This document shows, one piece after another, positions 43,430 through 54,705 of a DNA stretch of 64,000 nt. The position numbers and the translations under genes are program-made. The notes beneath the pieces were generated by a model. That model searched no databases. It saw only the letters and a program-made list of their open reading frames with translations, and had not been told where the DNA came from. Source of the stretch: Ochotona curzoniae (taxonomy: Eukaryota; Chordata; Mammalia; Lagomorpha; Ochotonidae); the NCBI RefSeq assembly GCF_017591425.1, contig NW_024465885.1, positions 33,550,501 to 33,614,500 on the forward strand, in the 5' to 3' direction. How positions within the stretch are numbered: the first letter of the stretch is position 1; the number at the start of each line of letters is the position of its first letter.

Positions 43430-45234
43430 CTTTTTTTTAATAAATAATAAACAGGAGGAAAAAAAATGCTTGCATTTGGAACCTCATGTAAAATTTCTAC
43501 TGGAATTTCAATTTGCCAGTAAACATCTTTTTTTTTTCTTTTTAAAGAAATGATCAATGCCATATTATGCTTTACCAAGAACAAGTCTCTAAGTACAATC
43601 TGACTTCTGACAAGCGCTGGGAAAATTACACGCTGAATCAATACAGTAGAATGCTTGTTTATTTGCCACTGACTCAGGCTATTCCTGGAGATTCTTGTGC
43701 AGCTTTTTTTTTTTTAATCTGTTTTCGGAACTGACACATGAAACCTGGAGGACTGAAATACTAAGGCTTCGAAACGCCCACTCTGTGTGGGCTACATCCC
43801 TCACTGGCACGAGGGATGACACAATTACTTTCATCATTGGGCTAAGAAGCTTTCTTCCAGAAGGTCACGTTGTGCGGGAAGTTTCCTGTGTCCATTTTGT
43901 CAGTTGGACAATTGGACACAGAGACAATTGGACAATTAAAGAACTGGTCCTACTTGAATATACAACATTTGTACATTTGATATTTTGAAAGGTTTTTATG
44001 TGTCCCTGAAATTTCTATTCTGTACATTTAAAAGTATAGAGTCCCACAAATTGATGTTACTGTTAGGGTGTGAAAATGTTAGGATGTTAAGTGTTAAAAT
44101 CTTTCGATAGAGATTTCCCTAAAGAGAACATTAACAATTGGCATGAAAATATTGTATCATAAACTTTTGCGACCAAAACACTAAAAATTATTTTTAGATA
44201 AATACAGCAGGAGGAAAATAATGCAATTTTGCTCTGAAACATGTACATCACTAAAAACAACATGGGTAACTAGGAAAAATCTGTATAACAGAATATTTTG
44301 TAATAATGCAAAATTCTTGCATTTAACTATTTTTTTCAGTCCATCTGCTGCTTTACACTGTTTGAACAGCTGAAGACCCTGAGAGAATAGTCTGTGCTGT
44401 TTCAAAAATAAAAGAAAGTGTGCAATCTCATCACATCCAAGTTGGACGTACAACCCGGAGGAGCTAGATATGATCAATATGCCTACGGTAGAAGAAAATA
44501 ACACTCTGTATACAAAACTATCTCAATAGTTCCCTCACATGTTCATTTACTTAGAATTTTCCAGCATAAGACCCCTCCGCAGCAGTTATAACAACTCTGT
44601 TTTTTCCCATCCTACAGCAAATGTAAGCATTTTCTAACACTGCCAGGGTATGAAAGCTGCGCTCACAATTCTCATGCTGTATAAACACTTGATATAAGAA
44701 ACACCTCACAGAATCATGTCAACATCCTAATTACTGAGGCTTATAAAGCAATAACTACAGCAAAATAGTTTCTAAAAAAGTTCCATGCTACCCAGAGAGG
44801 ATGAACCAGTAGACCAGACTGAAGATGTGAACTAATAAAATAGAAGCTCAACAGTAATTCACATAATTTCAGGTTTCCAATCTGATTTAAAAGTGGCATA
44901 ATTGAGGATGAATTAATGCATAGATTGACTTTGTAGCTATTGTATTTGTATTTTGTCATAGTAGTTAATCAAAATAGTAAAGCATTACTTATTCTATTAA
45001 TATTTATTCTGTTATCTGTTTCTACCACCAAAATTACCATTACAATCACTGTAACTAAATTGATTAAATTTTGACAAGCAGTTTATGCCATTTATTAATA
45101 AAATATGTTGCATTTAAAATCTAAAAATATATAGCTGAGATTAAATTCGCACTCTTTTAGTACTGCAAAAATGGTTTTGTTTGGAGTCAACCAACAAAGA
45201 GTTAGGATGGCAACAAAGAGATATACCATGAAGC
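43430..45234. other. Unique DNA
   Basis: No transposon is confidently recognised. A short triple repeat of acaattggaca lies at 43907-43939 in a GC-richer part. A pyrimidine tract plus ag at 44326-44339 precedes a 16-codon open frame, too little to call an exon. The 107-codon minus-strand frame at 44181-44504 has no flanking signals. Confidence 0.35.
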
Positions 45235-45237
45235 CGA

Positions 45238-45553
45238 TTTTACATGAGGTCTTTGGCATGCTTTTTAGCCAGCTGGGCCTCTGCCTGCCAAATTGGCAAC
45301 CCATATGGGCAACAGTTCATGCGTTGATTGCTTGCTTCCAATCCAGCTCCATGCCTATAGTCTAGGAAAGCAGCAGCAGAAGGCTCAAGTTTTTGGCCAC
45401 AGCAGCCAAATGGGAGACCTGAAAGAAGCTGCAGGCTCCTGATTTCAGATTGGCTCAACTATGGCGGGCAGTTATGGCCATTTGAGGAGTGAACCATTTG
45501 ATGGGAAATATTTCTCTTTGTGCCTCACTTTCTTTCTAGATAACTCCGCCATT

Positions 45554-45586
<33 letters not shown>
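45238..45586 (+). mobile_element. CSINE with 27-base A tail, plus strand
   Basis: Diverged body (aacccatatgggcaacagtt, gaaagaagctgcaggctcct, catttgaggagtgaaccatt) but an unusually long uninterrupted A tail at 45560-45586. The tail has probably re-expanded, because the body is not young. Confidence 0.88.
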
Positions 45587-45588
<2 letters not shown>

Positions 45589-45714
45589 AAAGAAAAGGAA
45601 AAACAAAAAAGTCTGTGCACTGTTTTCCAGTAACAGCACTGGACCAAAACAACCTGTTCCTAACCCATGAATGTTGGTGAGTTCCATGGTCATGCCTCGG
45701 TCAGCCCATCATCA

Positions 45715-45895
45715 CCCCAGCCCTTAAGCAAACCAAACAATTAGCTTGCAATTGAGGCAATCAAGCCCTACACATGAGCAATCCTGATTGAGTTCCTGGC
45801 TCAACCATTCCAGGTACTGGGACAGTGAAGAAGCAGATGAGAGAGACCCTGATGCCCTGTCTCTGCCTCTGAAGTAAAGCAAACTTTAAACCAAT
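45715..45895 (+). mobile_element. Old CSINE fragment, plus strand
   Basis: The words gattgagttcctggctcaac, gaagcagatgagagagaccc and ctgtctctgcctctgaagta fit the 3' half of an older C-repeat type. Confidence 0.5.
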
Positions 45896-46152
45896 GTTTT
45901 CAAATAAGTGTATGTTTTTGACTTTTAGGACAGTCTGAAAGATTCCTTATAGGTTTTGAAATTCATTATATCCATGAACTTAAAAATTAGAAATGACATT
46001 GATGAATTAATCACTGTACTTTAGAAAAGATTGTTGTAGGAATACTCCTCAGAGTTACTGCTTTATATTGACCTTACTTTGCCTAAATATGGACAAGGAC
46101 AAAACTTATAGTTAAAATAGTAAGTAAAAAAATGTCTTAAAATTAGGTTTGA

Positions 46153-46480
46153 TGGCCTGGCACAGTAGCCTATTTGCTAAAGTCCTTGCCTTGCAGGTGA
46201 CAGGAACCCATAGAGGTACTGATTAATTTCCCAACTGCTCTACTTTCCATCCAGCTGCCTGCTTGTTCCCTTGGAAAGCAGTTGAAGACGGCCCAAAACC
46301 TTGGGTCCCTGCATCCACGTGAGAGACCCAAAGAAGCTTCTATCGCCTGGCTTCTGATCAGTTCAACTCTGGCTGTTGAAGCCACTTTTAGGGAATGAAC
46401 CAGCGATGGAAGATCTTTCTCTCTCTCTCTCTTTCTCTCTGAAAATCTGACTTTGCAATAAAAGTAAATAAATCTTTAAA
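46153..46480 (+). mobile_element. Full-length CSINE with target-site duplication, plus strand
   Basis: tggcctggcacagtagccta, ttgctaaagtccttgccttg, ttgggtccctgcatccacgt and caataaaagtaaataaatc are clear. aaaattaggtttga (46139-46152) and aaaattaagtttga (46481-46494) flank it with one mismatch. A (CT)n stretch at 46421-46440 lies near the 3' end. Confidence 0.95.
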
Positions 46481-46494
46481 AAAATTAAGTTTGA

Positions 46495-47066
46495 ATTGTC
46501 CAAGTCATCAGCACAATATTTGCATTCATTTATTAACTTGAGATATAATTCAAAGGCATATAATTAATGCAATAGTTATGAATGTTTTTCAAATTACCAC
46601 TGATCATTAAGTTTCTTGATGATGCTCAGCAGCATAGCATGTGGACATCAATAAAATACTAATTATGAATTACTAATTGTAATGACTTCACAAGACCTAA
46701 AAAACAAAATCTCTGCTTAAATTGTTAGTTTTATAGACTTAATTATTGAAAGATGAGTTGTTTCAAGCTAAAAATTTGGAACTGACATTTTAAATTACTT
46801 CTACTTTTATGATTAATGTCAATTTTTCTGAAACTAAAAACCAAAACCAGAAAGATGCTGAGAGGTCATTCAAATGAGCACACACTTGCTTACTAGCTAC
46901 CATGAAGGGAGATGAGTGAGCAAACATATGCATGCATTTTCCTTTTAGCTATTAATTTAAAAAAATGCAAAACACATGGAAATATGGAAGAAAAATGTCT
47001 CAAGCACCTCTAGGAAAACACCACAGATTCTATCGACGTAAATGTGGCATTTTAGCTTTTAGTTTT
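46495..47066. other. AT-rich interval, no element recognised
   Basis: No repeat family, RNA gene or splice-bounded open frame is seen. Confidence 0.4.
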
Positions 47067-47358
47067 TAAGATTTATTCAACTTCATTAGAAAGTCAGATT
47101 CACAGAAAGGAGGAGAAAGAAAGAAATCTTCTGTCAGTTGATTCACTCCCAACGTGGCTGTAGCTACCAGAACCCGTTCTGGGTCTAGCATGTGGATATG
47201 TGGTCCCAAGGCTTTGGGTTGTCCACTATTGCTTTTCCAGTCCACAATCAGGGAACTGGATAGGAAGCAGAGTAGCCAGGACAAGAACTGGTGCCAATAT
47301 AGGATCCAGACTCATACAAGGTAAGGATTTAGCTAATAGGCTGTGGCACCAGGGCCAT
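47067..47358 (-). mobile_element. CSINE, minus strand
   Basis: ttaagatttattcaacttca, agaaaggaggagaaagaaag, tggtcccaaggctttgggtt and tgccaatataggatcc are readable through moderate divergence. Confidence 0.88.
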
Positions 47359-48312
47359 CCACTGCCAATTCAATAGCGTATTGTATGGCACTGTTCCGAT
47401 GAACCTGCTTTCTGTCAGCTCCAAGTCGCCTGTTATCAATTAGCTGGGTGACCATTTTCTAGTAAGTTTCTTCATATTATAAACTCCAGAAGAGTAATCT
47501 TTTAATTAAGTTTATGCATTTAAGAATCAACTAAAATTTAATTAATTTTAGTACTAATTATACCTAAACATGGTACAGAAACACTGGCAAACCCAAATTA
47601 TTTCCAAGTTTGAAATGATAATCTTATTTAAAAACATGTTAATTTTATGACAATATTAAAATTAATATCTTACTTTGTTATTCACATTCTCACGTACACG
47701 TGGAGATTTGCAAGCAAAGCCCTTGACAGTTGTGAAGCACACTTTCTCTGTCCTATACAAGAGCTCAGCTCTCTGTAGGAGCAATTTAAAATATGTGAAT
47801 TTGTATTAAGAGAATGAAGGACTGTAAGGGAAAAGCAAATCCAAAATAAATAACAAAAAGCACATTTATTTCTGGATTTATTCCTGGAAATTTGACCACA
47901 ATCAAATGTAAGCTAATAATTTCTAGACCTGACATAGCTTTAAGGAGATTGCTCAGTATTTTTGCAAGGCTTCAGGATCTCGTTAAATATCTATATAGTT
48001 CTCACATTACAAAAAGACTACGTTATTTACTTCTGGTTTGTGAACTCAGTGGTAAAATTAGTCTATGAGCAACAGTTTTGTGCACCTGGAATTTGTATGG
48101 AAAACAGAAATTAAAATCTGCTTACTTAGGTGAAAAATGTTTTTAAAATCCATCCACTGTTTCTCAAAATATACATTCTCTGTGAGATTTTTAAAATATT
48201 CTTTGTATTTCACGTTGAAGTAAATATGTATTAATACAAAAATTGAAACCGTTAAAATTTTATATCACAAATAATTCATTGAAGAAAAGGCAGTAATATA
48301 TTTGTTATTACT
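47359..48312. other. AT-rich interval, no element recognised
   Basis: Unique sequence without coding or repeat signal. Confidence 0.4.
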
Positions 48313-48314
48313 TT

Positions 48315-48640
48315 TTTAAAGGTTTTTTCATTTGCTTGAAAGTCACAATTTCAGTAGAAGAGAAGGGAGGGGAAAGATTTATTTGCCAGCTTAAAGCCTA
48401 ATGGCAACAACAGCCAAGGTTAGATTGGGCCAAAGCCAGAAGTCAAGAGGTTCATTCCAGTCTCTCACATGAGTGCAGGAGTTCAAAGACTTGGATCAAC
48501 CTTCGCTGCATTTCTGGTGCATTAGCAAAGAGTTGAATCAGGAATTGCATACCCAGTACATTAGTAAGGAACTGAATCAGGAGTAGCTGGGACTTAAACC
48601 TGTGCCCATGTGGGATGTTGGCACCATGAGCAACAGTTTA
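48315..48640 (-). mobile_element. Old CSINE with internal tandem duplication, minus strand
   Basis: Reversed body with catgagtgcaggagttcaaa and ctgtgcccatgtgggatg. In the middle, ttagcaaagagttgaatcag (about 48520) recurs as ttagtaaggaactgaatcag (about 48561), a duplicated unit of about 41 bp. Confidence 0.7.
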
Positions 48641-48918
48641 TTCCTATTTATAAACCTACCTCTGATACTTTTCTATTAGTCCCTCACATCCCTAAAAAGC
48701 ATTGGTGTGTCTCAGCAGTTTATTTCATACTTAGTTTCAGCCTCTCTCTTGCACTGAATTTGCCTTGAAAGAAGTCATTTTTGACTGTTTAATGTTCGTA
48801 CAATTTTCTTTGACAGCTTTGAACAGAGGTGTTGATGTTAATGTACTTGTTTTATGCAATGCTTGAATATGAATATACAGTGTGAAAATTTGAGTGACAA
48901 CTCATCAGTGATTACATC
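48641..48918. other. Short unique interval between SINEs
   Basis: Nothing recognised. Confidence 0.4.
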
Positions 48919-48933
48919 AATAATCAAGTGCAG

Positions 48934-49108
48934 ACCCACGTGGGAGACCCAGAAGAAGTTTCTGGTTCCTGGCTCCTGGCTCCGGGTCGGCACAGCACTG
49001 GCCGTTGCACACACTTGGGGAGTGAACCATCGAATGGAAGATCTTCCTCTCTTTCTCTCCTCCGCTTTGTATATCCTCCTTTCCGATAACAATAAATAAA
49101 TCTTAAAA
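48934..49108 (+). mobile_element. 5'-truncated CSINE with target-site duplication, plus strand
   Basis: Only the 3' half is present (acccacgtgggagacccaga to aataaataaatctt), yet aataatcaagtgcag (48919-48933) and aataatcaaatgcag (49109-49123) flank it. The truncation therefore happened at insertion, not by later deletion. Confidence 0.93.
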
Positions 49109-49123
49109 AATAATCAAATGCAG

Positions 49124-49409
49124 AAAAGATTTTGTTGGTTGAATATTAATTCATTCAAGCAGAAAATATAATGTTATTAATTCCATTAAAACAGTACTGA
49201 AAATACAGTAAAAATATATTACAGAAGAACAGAAAGCGATCAATACATAAGTTAATACAAATTATCTGCATTAAGTTTTTACGGCACATTGAAATTTGAT
49301 GAAATGAGAGATATAACAACAGACATGTTCAAGTAGAAAGGCCTGGTTATAATTCTAACTACCCAGCTGCCTAGTTTTTTCAATACCTTAGGCATGTGTT
49401 ACACTGATG
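49124..49409. other. AT-rich interval, no element recognised
   Basis: Short unique stretch up to the next retroposon. Confidence 0.4.
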
Positions 49410-49419
49410 GGAGAAAAAA

Positions 49420-50491
49420 TAGCCAGTAGCTGACAGAAATTCTGACCCTGGTTAATCTCAAATGCGTTAACTGGGCTATATACAGCCAGAAAGGATGTGA
49501 CCCAGGAAGGCTAGGCTGCAGCACCAGCTGGCAAATGCCAGGACTGGGGGAGAATCATGTTAGATGACAATACTACCCGGCCTGTACAAGACACAGAGCT
49601 GGAAACATACTTAACAAGGGAACCATGGACTCTCTCTGCTCGGTCATACCTATCTCAGCTTAGTTACAAGAATCAGCTCTGGGGGCAGACTAGGCTGTAA
49701 AAGGCAGTGGCACCTGTTGGCATATGTGAGGTCTGTGTCAAGGGGGTATGTCAGACTGAGCAAGGCTCAGCACCCACAGGTGAGCACAAGACCTAGATGG
49801 GATATGAGCTGAGCTGAGGACTGGGCCTAGCTAGGTGGCAGCAAAAGCTGGCACATGCAAAACATAGGTTTGGGGGCAGGCCTGCAGGGAGCTATTGGGG
49901 ACTGCCCAATCAGGCCGCATAACCCATGGGTATGCTTGAGATCCAGGTCTGTGGTGGGCTGCAGCAACTATTAGTTGACAGGAGAATTGGGACTGGGGTG
50001 GAATTGACAAGGTGGCTTCATCCGCCTGTGTGTGCACTGACTAAGCAGGTGACAGATCTCCCCTGACGCTGGCCTGGTGACACACAAAAGAATCAAGTCT
50101 GAGGTCAGTCTAGGTGAGCTTTCCTGGGGTCTCCTGACTAAACCACTGGAATCACCGCCTGGACACAGGAAAAAAAAATAGCAGGATGTATGATGCAATC
50201 TTGGAGTACATGTATCAGGAAGAGGCGTTCTTAGTTGTAGTGCATGTATGGTGGACAGCAAGTCCAACGCCGATGTGGGACTTAATGGACAGCTCAGTCG
50301 CAGAACAACAAAACCAACAACTGCTCATAACTATCAAAACCACACATGTAACACTCTTGGAACACATCTTCCACACATCAGGGCCTCTAAGGCTTTATCA
50401 TATAAACATCCCGAGTCCCCAGGGACATATGTCACTTGAATCAGAGGCCCACATGCCTGTGTATACTTGTCAATTATATAAACAATTTTAA
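49420..50491 (+). mobile_element. GC-rich VNTR-type retroposon, 5'-truncated copy (copy D)
   Basis: Shows the diverged-unit middle clearly: gaaggctaggctgcagcacc/agctggcaaatgcc near 49508, gcagactaggctgtaaaagg near 49686, gcaaaagctggcacatgcaa near 49841. The 3' part (cttggaacacatcttccaca, catcagggcctctaag) parallels the 3' end of the intact copy. The 10-mer ggagaaaaaa flanks at 49410-49419 and 50492-50501, a plausible but A-rich target-site duplication. Frames of 98-101 codons on both strands are shadows. Confidence 0.65.
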
Positions 50492-50501
50492 GGAGAAAAA
50501 A

Positions 50502-51366
50502 GAAAATTTCCAATAAAGAACAGGTGTTTGTGCTTTAAAAAGTCTAATTGATTCCTTAATTAAGATAAATTACTACATAGTAACAACCTTGCCTGACACT
50601 ATATAGGTCACACTAGGGCAGTTGCATTCTGTGTTTAAAGTTACACATTTGTGCAATGTGTATTCCAACAAACCAGCATACCATGTGTGATGCTTCTTCC
50701 CCTACCGTTCTTTACTAATTACACAAAACAAGTCTGTATTTGATTTTTTTTTTGTATCTTTCAACAAAAGGGTATGCTCTGTAATGATGCTACAAATAAT
50801 AATTTGTCCTATATTGTCTGCAAATATCACGGAGATGTTCAATTTAAGAGAAAGTTCTTCAATTTTATATGTATAGACCTGTATTTGTATATTTGTCCAT
50901 TTTACTTTCAGTGATCTGTAAAACTCCTGAAATAAATAGAACATTAAATTAGCAAGCATTATAAAGAACTACCTGTTGTTCTTTTTTCCCTGTGTTGTTG
51001 TATATGTAAATTAATATTTCTAGAAAAAATAATTTATTTCTCTTGCTTTAATGGACAAGATGATTTTGATCATATTGCACGCCAGTGCTACTACCGGAGG
51101 ACACCTTCACACAATAATTATTTCCAACCTAAATATAAAATATCTCTCATGGAAACTCAGCAAAGAATTGGAATAAAATATTAATGAGAATATTTCCAAT
51201 AAAATACATACAAAAATCTTCTACAAATAAAATGTAATCACATATTCAGCTAGAAAGTCAGACTCCAAATCTTAAATATTTTCTCCAAAAAACAAACAGA
51301 AAATAAACTTTCTTTCAAATCCTCACAGAACAGTAAGAGACACAAACAATGCTCATAACCAAGTAT
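50502..51366. other. AT-rich interval between two GC-rich retroposons
   Basis: No element is recognised. An 85-codon minus-strand frame (50702-50959) has no splice or start support. Confidence 0.4.
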
Positions 51367-51382
51367 GAAATTAAGAAATACA
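51367..51382. repeat. Target-site duplication, left copy
   Basis: gaaattaagaaataca, identical to 53865-53880 at the other end of the GC-rich retroposon. Confidence 0.9.
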
Positions 51383-53864
51383 ATCAAGGTGGCACTTGTT
51401 GGGGGCGCCCCTGCCAGACGGAACCCCGCCGGGGTCTCGGCCACAGTCCCCACCTTGCGGGGACAGAGAACCCGGCCTTCTCCTGACCCAGGAGCAACTA
51501 AAGCCTCCCTCGTGGGTGAGTTCCCATGGGAGATGGCTGGGAGCTGGGGGTAAATTCCTAGCTCTCCCTTGTCCCCGCCAGCCAAAAGCTGGTGGCAGGA
51601 AAGGTCGGGTGGGTCCAGTCTCAGGACAAGGGGCAGACTTAACCCCCCATCAAGGTGGCACTTGTCAGGGGAGCCCCTGCCGGACAGAGAGCCTGGCCTT
51701 GGGCTTCCAGTGCACCAAGTGGTGCCAGGCTCTGCCTGCTGGCCGCCTGGTAGCGAGCTCTGTGGTTTTGATGATATGAAATAGCTGCTAAGGGACACCC
51801 ATAATTAAGACCAGCGTTAGCGTGGGTGAGACACTAATTTCTGGTGATTCCCAGGACCCGGGACATGAAACCTTAATGCAAGTATGGGACTGAGACCTAA
51901 ATGTTCGGAGTAAGCAAACTTAGTCCACTAACATGATTGGAACACAGGGTGCAGCTCAGGACATGCCCAGCTTGGATTTGGCTCCAACTGGTCCACATTA
52001 AGCACAGAGTTGAGCCATGGTGTCTAAGGCAGGGGTCATGACAGGTGGATGGGGCTGCGATTGGGTCTGGATACAGTCGTCATCTCCCTTGGCACAAATG
52101 TGGACTGGAAAAAGACACACCGGGCCAGGCCAGACTGCAACACCTTCTGGTGCTTTGGAGTACCAGGGTAGATGTGGGACAGACTAGGCTAGGTCCCAAC
52201 CCCAACTGAGCCATATACAAGCTATATGGGGGTGTGGACGACCATGGCTGGGCTGAAACACCCTACAGCAAGAACCAGAATGGGATGATGGCCAGTTAGG
52301 AAAGGCCACTGTTCCTGTTAGGACAGGAGGCGAACTGGCACATGGACCCACTGGTATGCACGAAACCTGGCACATGGAGGGGTTCTGATGGAGGAGCCCA
52401 GGCAACTCCTCTGGCAGGACACAGACCCCGCAGCTCAGCGCAAGAAACATGGAAGTTAACAGCCCAGAACAGGCCATGGAAAGTGTCCCACTGGCATGCA
52501 TTTGGCATGGGTCGGGGGCAGACCAGGCTGTATCTGTTCATGTCTTCCACTGGTAAATCCGAACGCCAGAACAGAGTGTGGGTCAAACCAGGTCCGGTCG
52601 TGACAAAAGCAACACACAATTTGGAATGCCAAGGTGAGGTAGCCTGAGCCGGATGCAGCCGCAACACCCAACCAGCACATGTGAGAACCAGGAAGGGAGG
52701 AGGCAGAGCTGACAGGGGAATAAGGGGTGGTTCCCTAGCTGAACAGCAACTTACACTGAGGAGCGTGAGCTGGGTAGGGGATAGACCAGACCAGGCAGGG
52801 ACACAGCACCTGTGCACCTCATGTGGACCAGATTGGGTGAAAACCAGGCTGGGCTGACTATTCCCACTGGTGCAAGCTACAATCAGAGTAGGAAAGGGTT
52901 GTTGGGGCTTGGTCGTAGCATCAGCTGGCGGAAGCTGGTACAAAGGGTTAGACATGTCAAGTTGAACCACAGGGCCAACTGGAAAGGGCACAACTGGAAT
53001 GGGAGCGACCTGGGAAGGAAATAGTGGGCTCCTCCCTCTTGGGTCATCACCTTCCACGGGAGGGCATGGGAACTAGGACAGGGGCTGGGGTGGCTAGACA
53101 GACACCCAACAACATCTGTTAGGGCCGGTTGGATGAGATGGTTGGATGGAAGTAGGTTGCAACACCTGTTGGCAAGTATATGAACAGAAGGGTATTTGGG
53201 ACAGACTGGACTAGTATGCCATACATATTGGCAAGCCAGGGTAGGGGATGGGCCTGGTTGGGGTTACTGTGGGCCGCCCTGACTGGACTGCAGCTCTTAC
53301 TGGTATGTGCGAGGGCCAAGTGTGTCCAGGGTGGAACCAGGCCGGACTACAAGAGGACACAGGTGGAGACAGAACCAACCCAGCAACTGCAACCACCAGC
53401 TGATCGGGGCAATGGACTGTGCCGGGCCCTATGCTTGCTGGAACACGCAGGAATCTGGACTGGGAATACCTCAAAATTTCTTTGAGAATCTCCCCAGTTG
53501 AGACAGCAGACTCAGAGTCCTAACCAAGAAAAGACAGAACAAGTCAAGCAACAACCACAGCTATCTGTTGGCAGTAAAAAACTGGGCAAATGGAGACTCT
53601 AGAAGGGACTGTGTCAATCAATGGACTCTGTAACGACCACATCATGCTTGGAGTGGCGAGACTGGCAGCGAATCATGAATGGTGAACTATTGGAACCACT
53701 CAATTGAGTATCTCAGAGCATGCCCCACATCCGGGATTTAAGGTGGGTGGGAAACTGGGTGGGGCTTCTTCCTCTATATCCCCCTTTAGGCCTTGAACCT
53801 TTTTTTATGCCAATTAAATATGTAAAGATTGTCAAAATAAAGGGAAAAAAAAGAAAAAAAAAAA
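51383..53864 (+). mobile_element. GC-rich VNTR-type retroposon, apparently full length (copy B)
   Basis: About 2.48 kb bounded by a perfect 16-bp target-site duplication. Order: (1) a GC-rich 5' part of about 550 bp in which aaggtggcacttg..gcccctgcc occurs at 51386 and again at 51652; (2) about 1.4 kb of diverged units built around ccaggctgggctg / caacacc / actggcacatg; (3) a 3' part with gggcaaatggagactctaga, gtcaatcaatggactctg and gcatgccccacatccgggat; (4) a 3' end with gtcaaaataaaggg, which supplies an aataaa signal, then an A-rich tail (53843-53864). No sense frame exceeds 127 codons and none has a recognisable domain, so it is probably non-autonomous and mobilised by L1, as the tail and duplication imply. 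A 253-codon antisense frame (52296-53057) is attributed to low stop density. Its relation to known lagomorph repeats could not be checked. Confidence 0.8.
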
Positions 53865-53880
53865 GAAATTAAGAAATACA
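53865..53880. repeat. Target-site duplication, right copy
   Basis: gaaattaagaaataca directly follows the A-rich tail of the retroposon. Its last 10 bases also serve as the left target-site copy of the adjoining SINE. Confidence 0.9.
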
Positions 53881-53881
53881 T

Positions 53882-54212
53882 GCTCCGCACAGTGCACTAG
53901 CCTAGCAGCTGAAGTCTTGGGAGCACCAGGATCCCATAGGGCCACTGGTTCTAATCCTGGCAGCCCCTGCTTCCCATCCAGCTCCCTGCTTGTGTCCTGA
54001 GAAAGCAGTGAGGACTACCCAAAGTCTTGGGATCCTGCAACCACGTTTGAGACCTGGAGGTGGCTCCAGGCTCCTGGCTTCAGATCAACTTAGCTCCAGC
54101 TGTTGTGGTCACTTGGGGAGTGATTCATCTGATGGAGTATCCTCCTTCTTTCTGTCTCTCCTCCTCTCTGTATGTCTGACTTTGCAATAACAATAAATAA
54201 ATCTTGAATAAG
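53882..54212 (+). mobile_element. Full-length CSINE adjoining the GC-rich retroposon, plus strand
   Basis: gctccgcacagtgcactagc, ctagcagctgaagtc, ggttctaatcctggcag, ccaaagtcttgggatcctgc and caataaataaatcttg are clear. aagaaatacat flanks at 53871-53881 and 54213-54223. The same word lies left of the GC-rich element, so the SINE came first and the large element later landed in its left target-site copy. Confidence 0.95.
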
Positions 54213-54484
54213 AAGAAATACATATCCATTTATGTATTACTAATTATACTAGTAAATTAACAGCATTGGTCACCTCAAGACTGATTATTTTATGAGTAGG
54301 CATACCATATTGTAGCCTTTTTTCTAAACACTTTAGTTAAAACATTTTATATTATTTCTATTTAATCCATACTAAACACTATGTGAGGTTTATAGAGAAA
54401 AAACAAATGGATAAAAGATATTAATTTGTTCCAAAATCATAATTTAGTAAGTGATAAAGGAATCTGTTAAATATTATATTTTTA

Positions 54485-54705
54485 GATCTGAGAGAGAAAG
54501 ATAAACACAGACATAACAACCTATGTCAAACTAATGTTAGGAGTTGGGATCTCAATCAAGTTCTCACTCTGAGTTTCAGGAACCCAATGACTTAAGCTAC
54601 CACTACTGCTTTGAGTCCACACTAGCAAGAAGTACAACTGGAAACCTGAGAGACAGTACTTGGAACCAGGTCCTCTAATACAGAATGCAGGCTTTGTAAC
54701 CAGTG
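54485..54705 (-). mobile_element. Old CSINE, minus strand
   Basis: agatctgagagagaaagata, gttgggatctcaatcaagtt, tccacactagcaagaagtac and cttggaaccaggtcctctaa fit a reversed older C-repeat. Confidence 0.6.

Noticed and set aside
44326..44400. Possible terminal exon after ctatttttttcag
   Set aside because: The acceptor is good, but only 16 codons precede a stop and nothing else supports a gene.
51250..51798. 182-codon minus-strand frame
   Set aside because: It spans the target-site duplication and the retroposon 5' end, so it cannot be an ancestral gene; it reflects GC-rich composition.
52296..53057. 253-codon antisense open frame, the longest in the window
   Set aside because: It lies antisense to the GC-rich retroposon, where stop codons are rare on both strands. 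The translation has no domain, is rich in Pro/Ser/Cys low-information sequence, and overlaps frames in other phases.
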